Below the pieces are notes generated by a model. That model had not been told where the DNA came from. It saw only the letters and a list, made by a program, of their open reading frames with translations, and searched no databases. The position numbers and the translations under genes are program-made. A DNA stretch of 19,520 nt from an uncultured Clostridia bacterium (GTDB taxonomy: Bacteria; Bacillota; Clostridia; Oscillospirales; Acutalibacteraceae), in NCBI GenBank assembly GCA_937915775.1, contig CALGGQ010000107.1, positions 1 through 19,520 on the forward strand, in the 5' to 3' direction. Within the stretch, counting starts at the first letter, position 1; each line of letters starts with the position of its first letter. Positions 5,362-14,410 of this stretch are shown piece after piece.

Positions 5362-7767
5362 TTAAACGGCTACGATATTCACGAGCTTGCCGGGAACATA
5401 GATTTCCTTTTTAATCGTTTTACCGTTGATTAATTCGGCAATCTTTTCGTCCGCTTTAGCAGCGGCAATAACCTCATCCTTTGGCATATCCACCGGAATG
5501 GTCATTCTTGAGCGAACCTTGCCCATCACCTGCAGTACGATTTCCACCGTGTTAACCACGGTTTTCGCTTCGTCAAAGGTCGGCCACTGTGCCTCATTGA
5601 GCATACCGCCGAAATGCATATTCTCCCAGATTTCCTCGGTGACGTGCGGAGCAAACGGATTGACAATCAGCAGCAAATCGCGCAGCTCGGCACGGTTGAT
5701 GGTGCCGACCTCGTAAATCTTATTGAGCAGCGTCATCACAGCGGCAATCGCGGTGTTGAACTTCATCGCTTCAATATCCTCGGTAACCTTCTTGATGGTC
5801 TTGTGCATAGCGCTCATCAGCGCGTCGGAGTATTCCTCGCCGTCCTTGACCATCTCCTGCAGCTTCCACAGTCTGTCAATAAAGCGCTTGCAGCCCTTCA
5901 CGCTGCTTTCGCTCCACGGAGCCGCCTGCTCATAGTCGCCCATAAACAGCACATAAGTACGCAGCACGTCGGCGCCGTATACGTCAACCACCTCGTTCGG
6001 GTCAATGACATTGCCGCGGGACTTGCTCATCTTCACACCGTCGGGACCTAAAATCAAGCCCTGTGCGGTCCGCTTGAGATACGGCTCCTTAAACGGTACT
6101 GCGCCGATATCATACAGGAAGCGGTGCCAGAAACGGGAGTAAATCATATGACGGGTAACGTGCTCCATACCACCGTTATACCAGTCAACAGGACCCCAGT
6201 ATCTGAGCTTATCCATATCGGCAAGCGCCTTGTCGTTATGCGGGTCGATATAGCGCAGGAAATACCAGCTGGAGCCTGCCCACTGCGGCATGGTATCCGT
6301 TTCACGCTTCGCATCGCCGCCGCACTTCGGGCACTTGCAGTTGACAAAGGAATCAATCTTGGCAAGCGGGCTTTCGCCGTCCTGACCGGGCTCAAAGTTC
6401 TCGACCTCCGGCAGACGCAGCGGCAGCTCGTCATACGGCACGGCAACCAGACCGCAGTGCGGGCAGTGCACAATCGGAATCGGCTCGCCCCAGTAACGCT
6501 GACGGTTGAACGCCCAGTCCTTCATCTTGTACTGCACGCCGCCTTCGCCGATGCCCTTTTCCTGCAGGAAGTCAATCATCTTGGCGATGGAATCCTTCTT
6601 ATTGTCCAGCCCGTTCAGGAAGCCGGAATTCACCATCTCGCCGTCGCCGGTATAGGCTTCCACGCTGATGTCGCCGCCCTTGATGACCTCGATGATATCA
6701 ATGCCGAACTTCTTCGCAAACTCATAGTCGCGCTGGTCGTGCGCCGGCACCGCCATAATCGCGCCGGTACCGTAGCCCATCATTACATAGTCGGAAATGT
6801 AAATCGGGATATCCTTGCCATTGACGGGATTCTTCGCGGTAATGCCGTCCAATCTGACGCCAGTCTTGTCCTTGACGAGCTGTGTACGCTCGAATTCGGT
6901 TTTCTTGGCGCACTCCTTGCGGTAATCCTCCACGGCGTCCATATTGGCAATCTGCGCCGCATACTTGTCAATCAGCGGATGCTCGGGCGCGATAACCATA
7001 AAGGTGACGCCGAACAGCGTATCGGGACGGGTAGTATAAATACGCAGTTCCTCGGGTACCTCGTTAATGGCAAAGTTCACGAACGCGCCGCGGGATTTGC
7101 CGATCCAGTTAATCTGCTGGAGCTTGACGTTCGGAAGATAGTCAACCTCCTCCAGCCCTTCGAGCAGCTTATCGGCATATTCGGTGATGCGCAGGTACCA
7201 GACGTCCTTCGATTTCTGCACCACATCGCTGTGGCAGATATCGCACTTGCCACCCTGGGAATCCTCGTTAGAGAGGACAACCTTACAAGACGGGCAGTAG
7301 TTAACAAGCGTCTTATCACGGAACGCCAGCCCGTGCTCAAACATCTTGAGGAAAATCCACTGCGTCCACTTGTAATAATTCTCATCGGTCGTATCAATCA
7401 CACGCTCCCAGTCAAAGGAGAAGCCGACTCTTTTGAGCTGTGAGGTGAATTTTTCGATATTCATATCCGTGACCTTACGCGGATGAATGCCGGTTTTTAT
7501 CGCGTAGTTTTCCGTCGGCAGACCGTAAGCGTCAAAGCCAATCGGGAACAGCACGTTATAGCCCTGCAGCCGTCTTTTGCGAGAGACGACCTCCAGACCG
7601 GAATATGCCTTGATATGACCGACGTGCATACCGGCACCCGACGGATACGGGAATTCCACCAGCGCGTAAAACTTTTCCTTATCGGAATTGTCAACGGCGC
7701 GGAAGGTGCCGTTTTCCTCCCACTTCTTCTGCCATTTTGCTTCGATTTCTTTAAAGTTATAGTCCAT
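5362..7767 (-). CDS. leuS: Leucyl-tRNA synthetase
   Basis: The product has 801 residues, the usual bacterial length. It attaches leucine to tRNA-Leu in the cytoplasm. It is a class I synthetase: HVGH (48-51) is the HIGH motif and KMSKS is at 579-583. A zinc site is formed by C158, C161, C175 and C178. The CP1 editing domain begins around 220 and has the TTRPDT motif (245-250), which hydrolyses mischarged tRNA. A second CxxC pair follows WAFNRQRYWGEP, and the anticodon-binding domain fills the C-terminal ~200 residues. The start at 7767 is preferred over 7797 because GGAGGA lies 7 bases upstream and the family N-terminus MDYNFKEIE begins there. It is the last gene of the long minus-strand block, 39 bases after rsfS, and ends at the shared terminator. 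No T-box leader fits in that gap. Confidence 0.98.
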   Translation of the reverse strand: MDYNFKEIEAKWQKKWEENGTFRAVDNSDKEKFYALVEFPYPSGAGMHVGHIKAYSGLEVVSRKRRLQGYNVLFPIGFDAYGLPTENYAIKTGIHPRKVTDMNIEKFTSQLKRVGFSFDWERVIDTTDENYYKWTQWIFLKMFEHGLAFRDKTLVNYCPSCKVVLSNEDSQGGKCDICHSDVVQKSKDVWYLRITEYADKLLEGLEEVDYLPNVKLQQINWIGKSRGAFVNFAINEVPEELRIYTTRPDTLFGVTFMVIAPEHPLIDKYAAQIANMDAVEDYRKECAKKTEFERTQLVKDKTGVRLDGITAKNPVNGKDIPIYISDYVMMGYGTGAIMAVPAHDQRDYEFAKKFGIDIIEVIKGGDISVEAYTGDGEMVNSGFLNGLDNKKDSIAKMIDFLQEKGIGEGGVQYKMKDWAFNRQRYWGEPIPIVHCPHCGLVAVPYDELPLRLPEVENFEPGQDGESPLAKIDSFVNCKCPKCGGDAKRETDTMPQWAGSSWYFLRYIDPHNDKALADMDKLRYWGPVDWYNGGMEHVTRHMIYSRFWHRFLYDIGAVPFKEPYLKRTAQGLILGPDGVKMSKSRGNVIDPNEVVDVYGADVLRTYVLFMGDYEQAAPWSESSVKGCKRFIDRLWKLQEMVKDGEEYSDALMSAMHKTIKKVTEDIEAMKFNTAIAAVMTLLNKIYEVGTINRAELRDLLLIVNPFAPHVTEEIWENMHFGGMLNEAQWPTFDEAKTVVNTVEIVLQVMGKVRSRMTIPVDMPKDEVIAAAKADEKIAELINGKTIKKEIYVPGKLVNIVAV

Positions 7768-7774
7768 CTGTATT

Positions 7775-7780
7775 TCCTCC
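7775..7780 (-). promoter_or_regulatory. Ribosome binding site that fixes the leuS start
   Basis: The minus strand reads GGAGGA, 7 bases before the ATG at 7767. It supports this start over the in-frame upstream one at 7797. Confidence 0.8.
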
Positions 7781-7806
7781 GAAATCAGTTTGTTCAACCT
7801 AACATT

Positions 7807-8166
7807 TTATTCCTTCACGAGCCATTCGTCAATATCTATTTTCTCGCCGTCCTCCCACAGACGCTCAATCTGATAGAAATCTCTGCCCTTGTTCAGCAGC
7901 ACGTGAATGACCACGCCCGTGTAGTCCAGGCAAATCCATTCGCTCGTTCTGCCCTCGATATGATGCGGCTCGATGCCCTGCTCCGAGAGCTTGAATTCAA
8001 TCTCATCGGCTATCGCCTTGAGCTGCGTATTGGAGGTGGCGGTGGCAATGACAAAATAATCTGTCAGAATCGTGATATCGCCGACCTTAATGACCTCAAT
8101 ATCCACACCGCGCTTGCTGTCAATTGCCTTGACGGCTGTTTTGACGATTTCAAGATAGTTTTCCAT
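7807..8166 (-). CDS. rsfS: Ribosome silencing factor RsfS (Iojap family)
   Basis: The product has 119 residues, a normal length. RsfS binds ribosomal protein uL14 on the large subunit and blocks joining with the small subunit, slowing translation under starvation. Family features seen: DYFVIATATSN (36-46), EGRTSEWICLDY (71-82) and a final VVIHVLL...RDFYQIERLW segment. The start at 8166 has AAAGGA 5 bases upstream and gives the standard N-terminus; a longer frame to 8214 adds a non-conserved run overlapping yqeK. The order yqeK-rsfS-leuS is common in Firmicutes. The gene starts 10 bases after the yqeK stop. Confidence 0.96.
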   Translation of the reverse strand: MENYLEIVKTAVKAIDSKRGVDIEVIKVGDITILTDYFVIATATSNTQLKAIADEIEFKLSEQGIEPHHIEGRTSEWICLDYTGVVIHVLLNKGRDFYQIERLWEDGEKIDIDEWLVKE

Positions 8167-8176
8167 AAAAATCCTT

Positions 8177-8779
8177 TCACTGCGGATTTGCGCCATCGCT
8201 GCCGCCTGCCGCATTTATTTTATTTAACACCCAGTTATAGCAATGAAGCGTATCAGGGTGTAATACTCTGTTTTCTTTGACCACCGAGGTAATCGTATAC
8301 CGAAGCGAATACAGCATGCCCGCATACAGGCTTTCCTCGGTTTTCTGACGCATTACGTCTACATCGGGGTAATTTCTGTCCGCCGAGGTAAAATCGGCAA
8401 GATAGATAATCATTTCAAACACGGTCATCTCCGCGTGCCCCGTTGTATGATAGCGGATACCGCTGATGATTTCCTCATCGTCGATACCGAGCACCGCCTT
8501 CACATAGGCAGCGCCGCTCATCTGGTGAAACACCCGATGGTTTGCTTTTTCTACCGCTGTCAGCGGTTGCCCGTTTTCCTCAATCAGCCGTATCTGCTCC
8601 TCATTCGGCAGTTCCTTCGTAATATCGTGCAGAATGCCGGCAAGATACGCCTTTTCGGCGTTTTCGCCGTGACGCAAGGCAAGCGCTTTTGCCTGCTCGG
8701 CAACGCACATACTGTGGTGAAAACGGTACGGTGACAGCGTATGATGAATCAACTCAATATAGTATTCTGTACTTTTCAT
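8177..8779 (-). CDS. yqeK: HD-domain hydrolase YqeK, probable Ap4A hydrolase
   Basis: The product has 200 residues. It is an HD-superfamily metal-dependent hydrolase: a histidine pair at 21-22, HD at 51-52 (GILHDITKE), histidines at 81 and 85, H111 in YHTTGH, and D129 in the YLADF segment. Proteins of this family cleave diadenosine tetraphosphate symmetrically to two ADP. The ATG at 8779 lies 15 bases after the yhbY stop with only a weak GGCGGAC-like site, so translation may be coupled to yhbY. In most Firmicutes nadD lies directly upstream of yqeK; here it is replaced by yhbY. Confidence 0.94.
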   Translation of the reverse strand: MKSTEYYIELIHHTLSPYRFHHSMCVAEQAKALALRHGENAEKAYLAGILHDITKELPNEEQIRLIEENGQPLTAVEKANHRVFHQMSGAAYVKAVLGIDDEEIISGIRYHTTGHAEMTVFEMIIYLADFTSADRNYPDVDVMRQKTEESLYAGMLYSLRYTITSVVKENRVLHPDTLHCYNWVLNKINAAGGSDGANPQ

Positions 8780-8794
8780 CGTGCTGTCCGCCGC

Positions 8795-9217
8795 TTATTT
8801 ACCGCGCTTCGGGCGGTCATATTTTGCGTAGGGGTTCTTTGCCTCTTTTTCCTTCTGGCGCTGGCGCAGTCCCTTAATTTTAACCTTTTTCCTGGCGGTG
8901 GCTTTTGCCGTGCCGCTGCCGCGCTGCTTCTTCTTTGCCATCATCCGCGCTTCGTCCGCCTCGCGGTACAGCACGATGACACCGCCGATGACCTGAATCA
9001 CCTCCGCCTGCGTGGCGGCGGCAACCTTGTCGGCAAATGCGCGCGGTGCTTCGGGTGCCGTTTCCAGATGCACGCGGATTTTAATCAGTTCTCTCGTATC
9101 CAGCGCGTCGTCAATCTGGGCAATCAGGTTATCGCTGATGCCCTCCTTGCCGATCTGAATAATCGGCTCCAGCGGGTTGGCTTTGGCGCGCAGCGCTGCT
9201 CTTTCTTTAGAAGTCAT
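8795..9217 (-). CDS. yhbY: YhbY-family CRM-domain RNA-binding protein with basic tail
   Basis: The product has 140 residues. Residues 1-~93 form a CRM domain: LRAKANPLEPIIQIGKEG, a DALDTRELIKIRV strand, and a VQVIGGVIVLYR strand near 74-85. YhbY-type proteins bind pre-50S ribosomal particles and are usually about 95-100 residues long. The remaining ~45 residues are rich in Lys, Arg and Gln, probably disordered, and may add RNA contacts. The ATG at 9217 overlaps the rdgB stop by 4 bases (ATGA), so translation is likely coupled; GGAGA lies upstream. The gene usually clusters with nadD-yqeK-rsfS, as it partly does here. Confidence 0.94.
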   Translation of the reverse strand: MTSKERAALRAKANPLEPIIQIGKEGISDNLIAQIDDALDTRELIKIRVHLETAPEAPRAFADKVAAATQAEVIQVIGGVIVLYREADEARMMAKKKQRGSGTAKATARKKVKIKGLRQRQKEKEAKNPYAKYDRPKRGK

Positions 9218-9801
9218 AATTGTTTCTCCAGTTCGTTTGTTAATGCACGCAAAGCGTTGCCTCTGTGCGATATGGCGTCCTTTTCCTCGGCGGTATATCT
9301 GCCGAAGGCGCGCCCGTTCACAATAAACAGCGGGTCGTAGCCAAAGCCCTCGCTGCCGTCACGCTCAAAGCCGATATGCCCGTGGCATTCACCCCTGACG
9401 GTCATTTCTCTGCCGTCGGGGAACACGCAGCAGATGGCGCAGACGTAGTACGCCGTGCGCTGCTCCATCGGTACGCCGATGAGCTTTTCCAACAGCAAAT
9501 CATTATTCGCCTCATCATTACCGTGGCCGCCCGAAAAGCGCGCGGAATAAATCCCCGGCGCGCCGTCAAGATAATCGACGCACAGCCCGCTGTCATCGGC
9601 AATCGCCGGCATATGCATCTCTTTACAGGCATGACGGGCTTTGATAGCGGCGTTTTCCTCAAAGGTGGCGCCGTTTTCCTCCACGTCCTCCAGCTCCTTG
9701 CCGAGCATTTTCGCCGTGACGACGTTGATGCCGAGCGGCGCTAAAATCCGCTGCATTTCCGCGAGCTTTTTCTGATTATTGGAAGCCAGTATAAAATCCA
9801 T
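9214..9801 (-). CDS. rdgB: Non-canonical purine NTP pyrophosphatase (RdgB/HAM1)
   Basis: The product has 195 residues, the normal size. It hydrolyses dITP, ITP and XTP to monophosphates, keeping deaminated purines out of DNA and RNA. Motifs seen: SNNQKK (7-12) for phosphate binding, the acidic DDSGL (69-73) for metal binding, GFGYDP (152-157) and SHR (178-180). The ATG at 9801 directly follows the ftsY TAA, and its GGAGG site lies within the end of ftsY, a sign of coupled translation. Several cysteines in the middle (CAICC, 121-125) are unusual but away from the motifs. Confidence 0.96.
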   Translation of the reverse strand: MDFILASNNQKKLAEMQRILAPLGINVVTAKMLGKELEDVEENGATFEENAAIKARHACKEMHMPAIADDSGLCVDYLDGAPGIYSARFSGGHGNDEANNDLLLEKLIGVPMEQRTAYYVCAICCVFPDGREMTVRGECHGHIGFERDGSEGFGYDPLFIVNGRAFGRYTAEEKDAISHRGNALRALTNELEKQL

Positions 9802-10761
9802 TTATTCCTCCACACCCGATATGAAATCGCTGAAATCTTCGTTGGACGGTTTGATATCAAACAGGGCGGAGGCAAACGCATCCGCATCAAACGGCTGCAA
9901 ATCGTCAATCTGCTCGCCGACGCCGACAAACTTCACGGGCACATCCAGCTCGTTATTGATTGCCAGCACGACGCCGCCTCTTGCCGTACCGTCCAGCTTG
10001 GTGAGGATAATACCGGTGATGCCGGCGGCCTCCTTAAAGTCCTTTGCCTGATTGACAGCGTTCTGACCGGTGGTAGCATCCAGCACCAGCAGGGTTTCCC
10101 TGGAGGCATCCGGCAGCTCGCGGTCAATCACACGGCTGATTTTGTTCAACTCATCCATCAGATTTTTCTTATTGTGCAGTCTGCCCGCGGTATCAATGAT
10201 AATCACGTCGCTGCCGCGCGCCTTACCTGCCTGAATGGTATCGTAAACAACGGCGGCAGGGTCGCTGCCCTCGCCGTGCTTAATCAGCGGCACCTGCGCT
10301 CTGTCCGCCCAGACCTGCAGCTGCTCAATAGCGGCGGCACGAAACGTATCGGCAGCGCCGAGAATGACGCTCCTGCCCATATTTTTCAGGCGCAGCGCGA
10401 GCTTGCCGATGGTGGTGGTTTTGCCGACGCCGTTGACGCCGATGACCAGAATAATCGACGGCTTTGTTCTAATTTTGAGATAGGAGCCGCCCCAGACAAC
10501 GCCGGCGACGATATCCTTCATCGTTTCGCGCACCTCGGACACGGAGGTAATTTTATCGTTTTCAATTTTCGCCTTTAAATCGCGGATGATACGCTCGGCG
10601 GTCGGCATACCGACATCGCCCATAATCAGGATTTCCTCCAGCTCGTCGTACAGCTCGTCCGTGATTTCCTCGTAGGATTCAATCACCTCGTCCATCTGAG
10701 CGGTGATACCCTCATCGCGCGTTTTCTTTAAGCCTTTTCTGAATTTATCAAATAATCCCAT
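9802..10761 (-). CDS. ftsY: Signal recognition particle receptor FtsY
   Basis: The product has 319 residues. FtsY is the membrane-associated SRP receptor GTPase that pairs with Ffh to deliver nascent membrane proteins to the translocon. The N-domain occupies 1-~95, with the MGLFDKFRKGLKKTR amphipathic start for lipid contact. The G-domain has GVNGVGKT (108-115), DTFRAAA (138-144), DTAGR (190-194), TKLD (254-257) and the closing GVGEQIDDLQPF (280-291). There is no long acidic A-domain, as is usual in Firmicutes. The start has AGGGAG about 7 bases upstream. smc-ftsY is a standard Firmicute pair, but here rdgB follows instead of ylxM-ffh. Confidence 0.98.
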   Translation of the reverse strand: MGLFDKFRKGLKKTRDEGITAQMDEVIESYEEITDELYDELEEILIMGDVGMPTAERIIRDLKAKIENDKITSVSEVRETMKDIVAGVVWGGSYLKIRTKPSIILVIGVNGVGKTTTIGKLALRLKNMGRSVILGAADTFRAAAIEQLQVWADRAQVPLIKHGEGSDPAAVVYDTIQAGKARGSDVIIIDTAGRLHNKKNLMDELNKISRVIDRELPDASRETLLVLDATTGQNAVNQAKDFKEAAGITGIILTKLDGTARGGVVLAINNELDVPVKFVGVGEQIDDLQPFDADAFASALFDIKPSNEDFSDFISGVEE

Positions 10762-10815
10762 TTGGGTCTCCCTTCGGCAGATATCAACTATCAGCCACCA
10801 TATTTCTGCTAACCG

Positions 10816-10838
10816 CTAACTACTTACTACTAACTACT
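10816..10838. repeat. Short direct repeat in the smc-ftsY gap
   Basis: The 9-mer CTAACTACT occurs at 10816-10824 and 10830-10838, with a related CTAACCG at 10810-10816. It lies in the 77-bp non-coding gap between smc and ftsY, the largest gap in the minus-strand block, directly after the smc stop. No hairpin or convincing promoter could be made out in the rest of the gap. Confidence 0.6.
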
Positions 10839-13800
10839 TTATTCCAGTCCCATCTTTTCGGCGAGCTCGGCACTCTGCAGCTCAAGGAGCTTTGACACAC
10901 CCTTTTCCTGCATTGTAACGCCGTACAGCACGTCCGCTTCCTCCATCGTACCGCGGCGGTGCGTAATGGAGATGAACTGGGTTTTATCCGTCATCTTGCG
11001 CATATACTTGGCAAAGCGCTCCACGTTGACATCATCGAGCGCCGCCTCGACCTCGTCATAAATACAGAACGGGGACGGGGTGACCTTCAGCACGCTGAAC
11101 AGCAGCGCCATAGCGGCAAGCGACTTTTCACCGCCGGAGAACAGATTGATATTCTGCACGGATTTTCCGGGCGGCTGAATTTTGATTTCAATCGGCGATT
11201 CCAGGCAGTCATCCGGATTTTCAAGAATCAGCTCGCCGCGTCCGCCGCCGAAGAAATCGGCAAAGCAGAGCTTGAACTGCTCGTTAATGCGGTTGAACTG
11301 CGCCAGGAATTTTTCGCTCATCGACGCGGTTAAATCGGCAATGATATTCTGCAGCTCCGCCTTGGACGCTTCAATATCGCCGATTTGCTCCTTGAGGAAT
11401 TCGTACCGCTCGGATACCTCCTTATATTCCTCAATCGAGCCGACGTTGATAGAGCCGAGCTTGCGGATTGCCTGCTTGATTTCGGTCAGACGGCGCTTTG
11501 CTTCCGTCATATTGTCAATGACGATATTCAGCTCCTCCGCCTGTGCCTTGGTCAGCTCATACTGCTCAAAGAGCATATTGATGAGCTCCTCGTATTCGCG
11601 CTCCATCCCGTTTTTGCGCTCCTCAAGCCTTACCAGCTCGGCGGAGAGCTTTTCACGGTCATAGGTCTTTTCTTTTGAGGCAGCGTTCATTTCGGTGATG
11701 CTCTTATCCAGCTGATTGCGCACCTCTATGAGCGCCTTAATGCTTGCGTCCGTTTCAGCGGATTTGGCACGGAAGCCGTCCGCCTCCTGCTTTGCCGCTT
11801 CGATAGAGGTCAGCAGCGCCGCGTTTTGCTGCTCAATCAGCGCGATTTCATCGTTGATGGAGCTCACGCGGTCGGATTGGGTGCTGCGGCGCAGCTCCAG
11901 CTCTTCAATCGAGCGTTTCGCCGCCTCGGTATCCTTGGCAAGCGTAACAAGCGCAAGGTTGATTTCCTCGTTTCGCTGACGGATTGCCTCACGCTGCGTG
12001 CTCAGCTGTGCAGCGCCGTCCGAAATGGTATTCAGTGCCGCTTCGGCAGTATCAATTTCCGCCTGCAAGCGCACGGCTTCGGCGTTCGCCGTTTTCTCCG
12101 CCTCGGCAAAAAGCAGGATTCTGCCCTCGGCGTTCTCCTGTTCCCGACGCATCGCCGCCATCTGGTCGGCAACGGATTTCATCTTATCGGCGATAATGCG
12201 GTCATCACCCTCGGCACGGATGAATTCCTCTTTTGCGTTACGGAGGTCGGCGTCAGCGCCCTGGTAATCGGCAGTCGCCTTGCTGGCTTTCTCCGTCGCA
12301 TTTTTATATGCCTGCGCCGCTTCTTCTACTTTTACGGAGAGCGCCTGCGCTTCTTTATTCAGTTCTTCAATGAGGTTCGCACGGGAGAGAATGCCCGCTC
12401 CCTTGGTACGCGAACCGCCTGTCATCGAGCCGCCCGGGTTCATCACCTGACCGTCCAGCGTGACAATCTTATATCGGTTCTTGTAGCGCTTAGCAATGCC
12501 GATGGCGCAGTCGATATCCTCCGCAATCATTACCCTGCCGAGCAGATAGGAAACAATGTCCTTATACTGCGCGTCGCACTCCACGAGATTTGCCGCGATA
12601 TCCACAAAGCCGAAATTATCGTCAAGGTCGCTCTCCTCCATCACACGCGGACAGATAGCGGCAATCGGCAGGAAGGTTGCCCTGCCCTGGTTATTCTGCT
12701 TTAAGAAATTGATGGCGCGCTTGGCGTCGCTTTCCGTATCGGTAACGATGTTCTGCATCGCTGCGCCGAGCGCCACCTCCAGCGCAACGGAATATTCCTC
12801 GTCCACGCTGATGAGCTGCGAGAGCGTACCGTGAATGCCGGACAGCGCCTTGGCTTCGCTCTGCTTCATCACGGCTTTGACAGCACCGGAGAAGCCCTCC
12901 ATGCTCTTTTCGAGGTCAGACAGCATTTTCGCTCTCGACTGCTTTTCCTGCAGCGAGGCATTCACCTTGTCCAGCTCGTCGCGCAGCTTTTCGGCTTTGG
13001 CAGTTTTGTTTTCCACCTTTAGGCGATAGCCGTCCATCGCGTTTTCATATTCGGCAATTCTGTCCTGCAGGAAAGCAAGATTTTCCTCGCTCTCCGTTTT
13101 TTGTGCCTGTGCTGCTTCCAGTTCCTTTTCAAAGGCTGCCAGCGTTTCATCCACCGTGCTTTGACGGGCTTTGATTTCCTCAATGGAAGACAGCGCCTGC
13201 GACGCCTTGATGCGGTATTCCGACAGCTGATAGGTCAGCTCGGAAATCTGATGCGCAAGCTCGCTGCTTTTCAGTGAATTCTGCTCATCGTCAAGCTGCA
13301 GACTTTCCAGCTCCTTCATTACGCCCTGCAGTTCGCCTCTTTTGGCTTCCAGACGGGTTTCGTTCTCCGCGATAAAGGCGGTGCGCTCATCCATCTGCTC
13401 CTGCAGCGTTGCGCTCGAATCATCCGTATCGGCGATATCATTTTTCAGGCGGGCAATCGTTTCATGATGATGCGTCAGCTGGGCATTCAGAATGTCAATT
13501 TCACCGTTTTTGTGAATGGCGGCTTCATCGTAGCCGACCATCGTGGCGCGCAGCTCGTCAATCTTAATATTGGTTTCGGCAACCTTTTGGGAAATATTCT
13601 CGATTTCCTGCTCGAGCTGCTCTATCTCGTTATTACAGATTTCATACGATGCATCAGCGGCTTCCAAGCGGTGCTTCTGCTCGCGCAGGTCACTGGTGAA
13701 GCGGTTAATTTTTGCCAGCCACACGCCGATTTCCAGCGTTTTCTTTTCATCTGCGAGCGCCAGAAATTCCTTTGCCTTTTCGCTCTGCTTTTTCAGCGGA

Positions 13801-14408
13801 CCGACGCGGCTTTCCAGCTCGCCGAGAATATCCAGCAGGCGGACAAGGTTTTCCTGCGCCTGCTCCAGACGGCGCTCGGCATCACGTCTTTTATGACGGA
13901 AACGGGAAATACCTGCCGCTTCCTCAAACAGCTCGCGCCTGTCCTCATTTTTAGCAGAGATAATCGAGTCAATTTTACCCTGACCGACCATCGAATAGCC
14001 GTCCGCGCCGAGACCGGTATCCATAAACAGCTCGTGCACATCGCGGCGGCGCACCTGCTCGCCGTCAATCTTATACTCACTCTCACCCGAGCGGTAATAA
14101 CGGCGGGAGACGGTGACAACCTCGCCCTTATCGCGCAGCGTGCCGTCGGCATTATCCAGCGTCAGCACCACCTGAGCAAAGCCGAGCGGCTTACGGCTGG
14201 AGGTACCGCCGAAAATAACGTCCTCTGTCTTGGAGCCGCGCAGCGATTTCATACTCGTTTCACCGAGCACCCAGCGCACGGCGTCGGAAATATTACTCTT
14301 GCCCGAGCCGTTCGGACCGACAACGGCGGTGATACCCTTGCCGAAATTCAGTTCTGTTTTATCAGGGAAGGATTTGAAGCCCTGCATTTCAAGTGTTCTA
14401 AGCAGCAT
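10839..14408 (-). CDS. smc: Chromosome segregation protein SMC
   Basis: The product has 1189 residues, the full length of bacterial SMC. With ScpA and ScpB it forms the condensin ring that organises and separates chromosomes, loaded at ParB sites. Walker A is GPNGSGKS (31-38). Long charged coiled coils run from ~170 to ~510 and ~670 to ~1020. The hinge lies between, about 520-660, ending in a glycine-rich MNPGGSMTGGS stretch. The C-terminal head has the ABC signature LFSGGEKS (1089-1096) and Walker B ending in YDE (1117-1119), then ITHRRGTME. The start at 14408 lies 2 bases after the radical SAM gene's stop, with GAGAAG inside that gene's end. No truncation is seen. scpA and scpB are not in this window. 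Confidence 0.98.
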   Translation of the reverse strand: MLLRTLEMQGFKSFPDKTELNFGKGITAVVGPNGSGKSNISDAVRWVLGETSMKSLRGSKTEDVIFGGTSSRKPLGFAQVVLTLDNADGTLRDKGEVVTVSRRYYRSGESEYKIDGEQVRRRDVHELFMDTGLGADGYSMVGQGKIDSIISAKNEDRRELFEEAAGISRFRHKRRDAERRLEQAQENLVRLLDILGELESRVGPLKKQSEKAKEFLALADEKKTLEIGVWLAKINRFTSDLREQKHRLEAADASYEICNNEIEQLEQEIENISQKVAETNIKIDELRATMVGYDEAAIHKNGEIDILNAQLTHHHETIARLKNDIADTDDSSATLQEQMDERTAFIAENETRLEAKRGELQGVMKELESLQLDDEQNSLKSSELAHQISELTYQLSEYRIKASQALSSIEEIKARQSTVDETLAAFEKELEAAQAQKTESEENLAFLQDRIAEYENAMDGYRLKVENKTAKAEKLRDELDKVNASLQEKQSRAKMLSDLEKSMEGFSGAVKAVMKQSEAKALSGIHGTLSQLISVDEEYSVALEVALGAAMQNIVTDTESDAKRAINFLKQNNQGRATFLPIAAICPRVMEESDLDDNFGFVDIAANLVECDAQYKDIVSYLLGRVMIAEDIDCAIGIAKRYKNRYKIVTLDGQVMNPGGSMTGGSRTKGAGILSRANLIEELNKEAQALSVKVEEAAQAYKNATEKASKATADYQGADADLRNAKEEFIRAEGDDRIIADKMKSVADQMAAMRREQENAEGRILLFAEAEKTANAEAVRLQAEIDTAEAALNTISDGAAQLSTQREAIRQRNEEINLALVTLAKDTEAAKRSIEELELRRSTQSDRVSSINDEIALIEQQNAALLTSIEAAKQEADGFRAKSAETDASIKALIEVRNQLDKSITEMNAASKEKTYDREKLSAELVRLEERKNGMEREYEELINMLFEQYELTKAQAEELNIVIDNMTEAKRRLTEIKQAIRKLGSINVGSIEEYKEVSERYEFLKEQIGDIEASKAELQNIIADLTASMSEKFLAQFNRINEQFKLCFADFFGGGRGELILENPDDCLESPIEIKIQPPGKSVQNINLFSGGEKSLAAMALLFSVLKVTPSPFCIYDEVEAALDDVNVERFAKYMRKMTDKTQFISITHRRGTMEEADVLYGVTMQEKGVSKLLELQSAELAEKMGLE

Positions 14409-14410
14409 AA

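Noticed and set aside
6124..7443. A 439-codon open frame on the + strand
   Set aside because: It lies wholly antisense to leuS, which has clear motifs throughout. The product has no recognisable domain; it is a by-product of GC-biased third positions.
7768..7806. Possible T-box or leader for leuS
   Set aside because: Only 39 bases separate rsfS and leuS; a T-box needs far more and no hairpin or terminator is visible.
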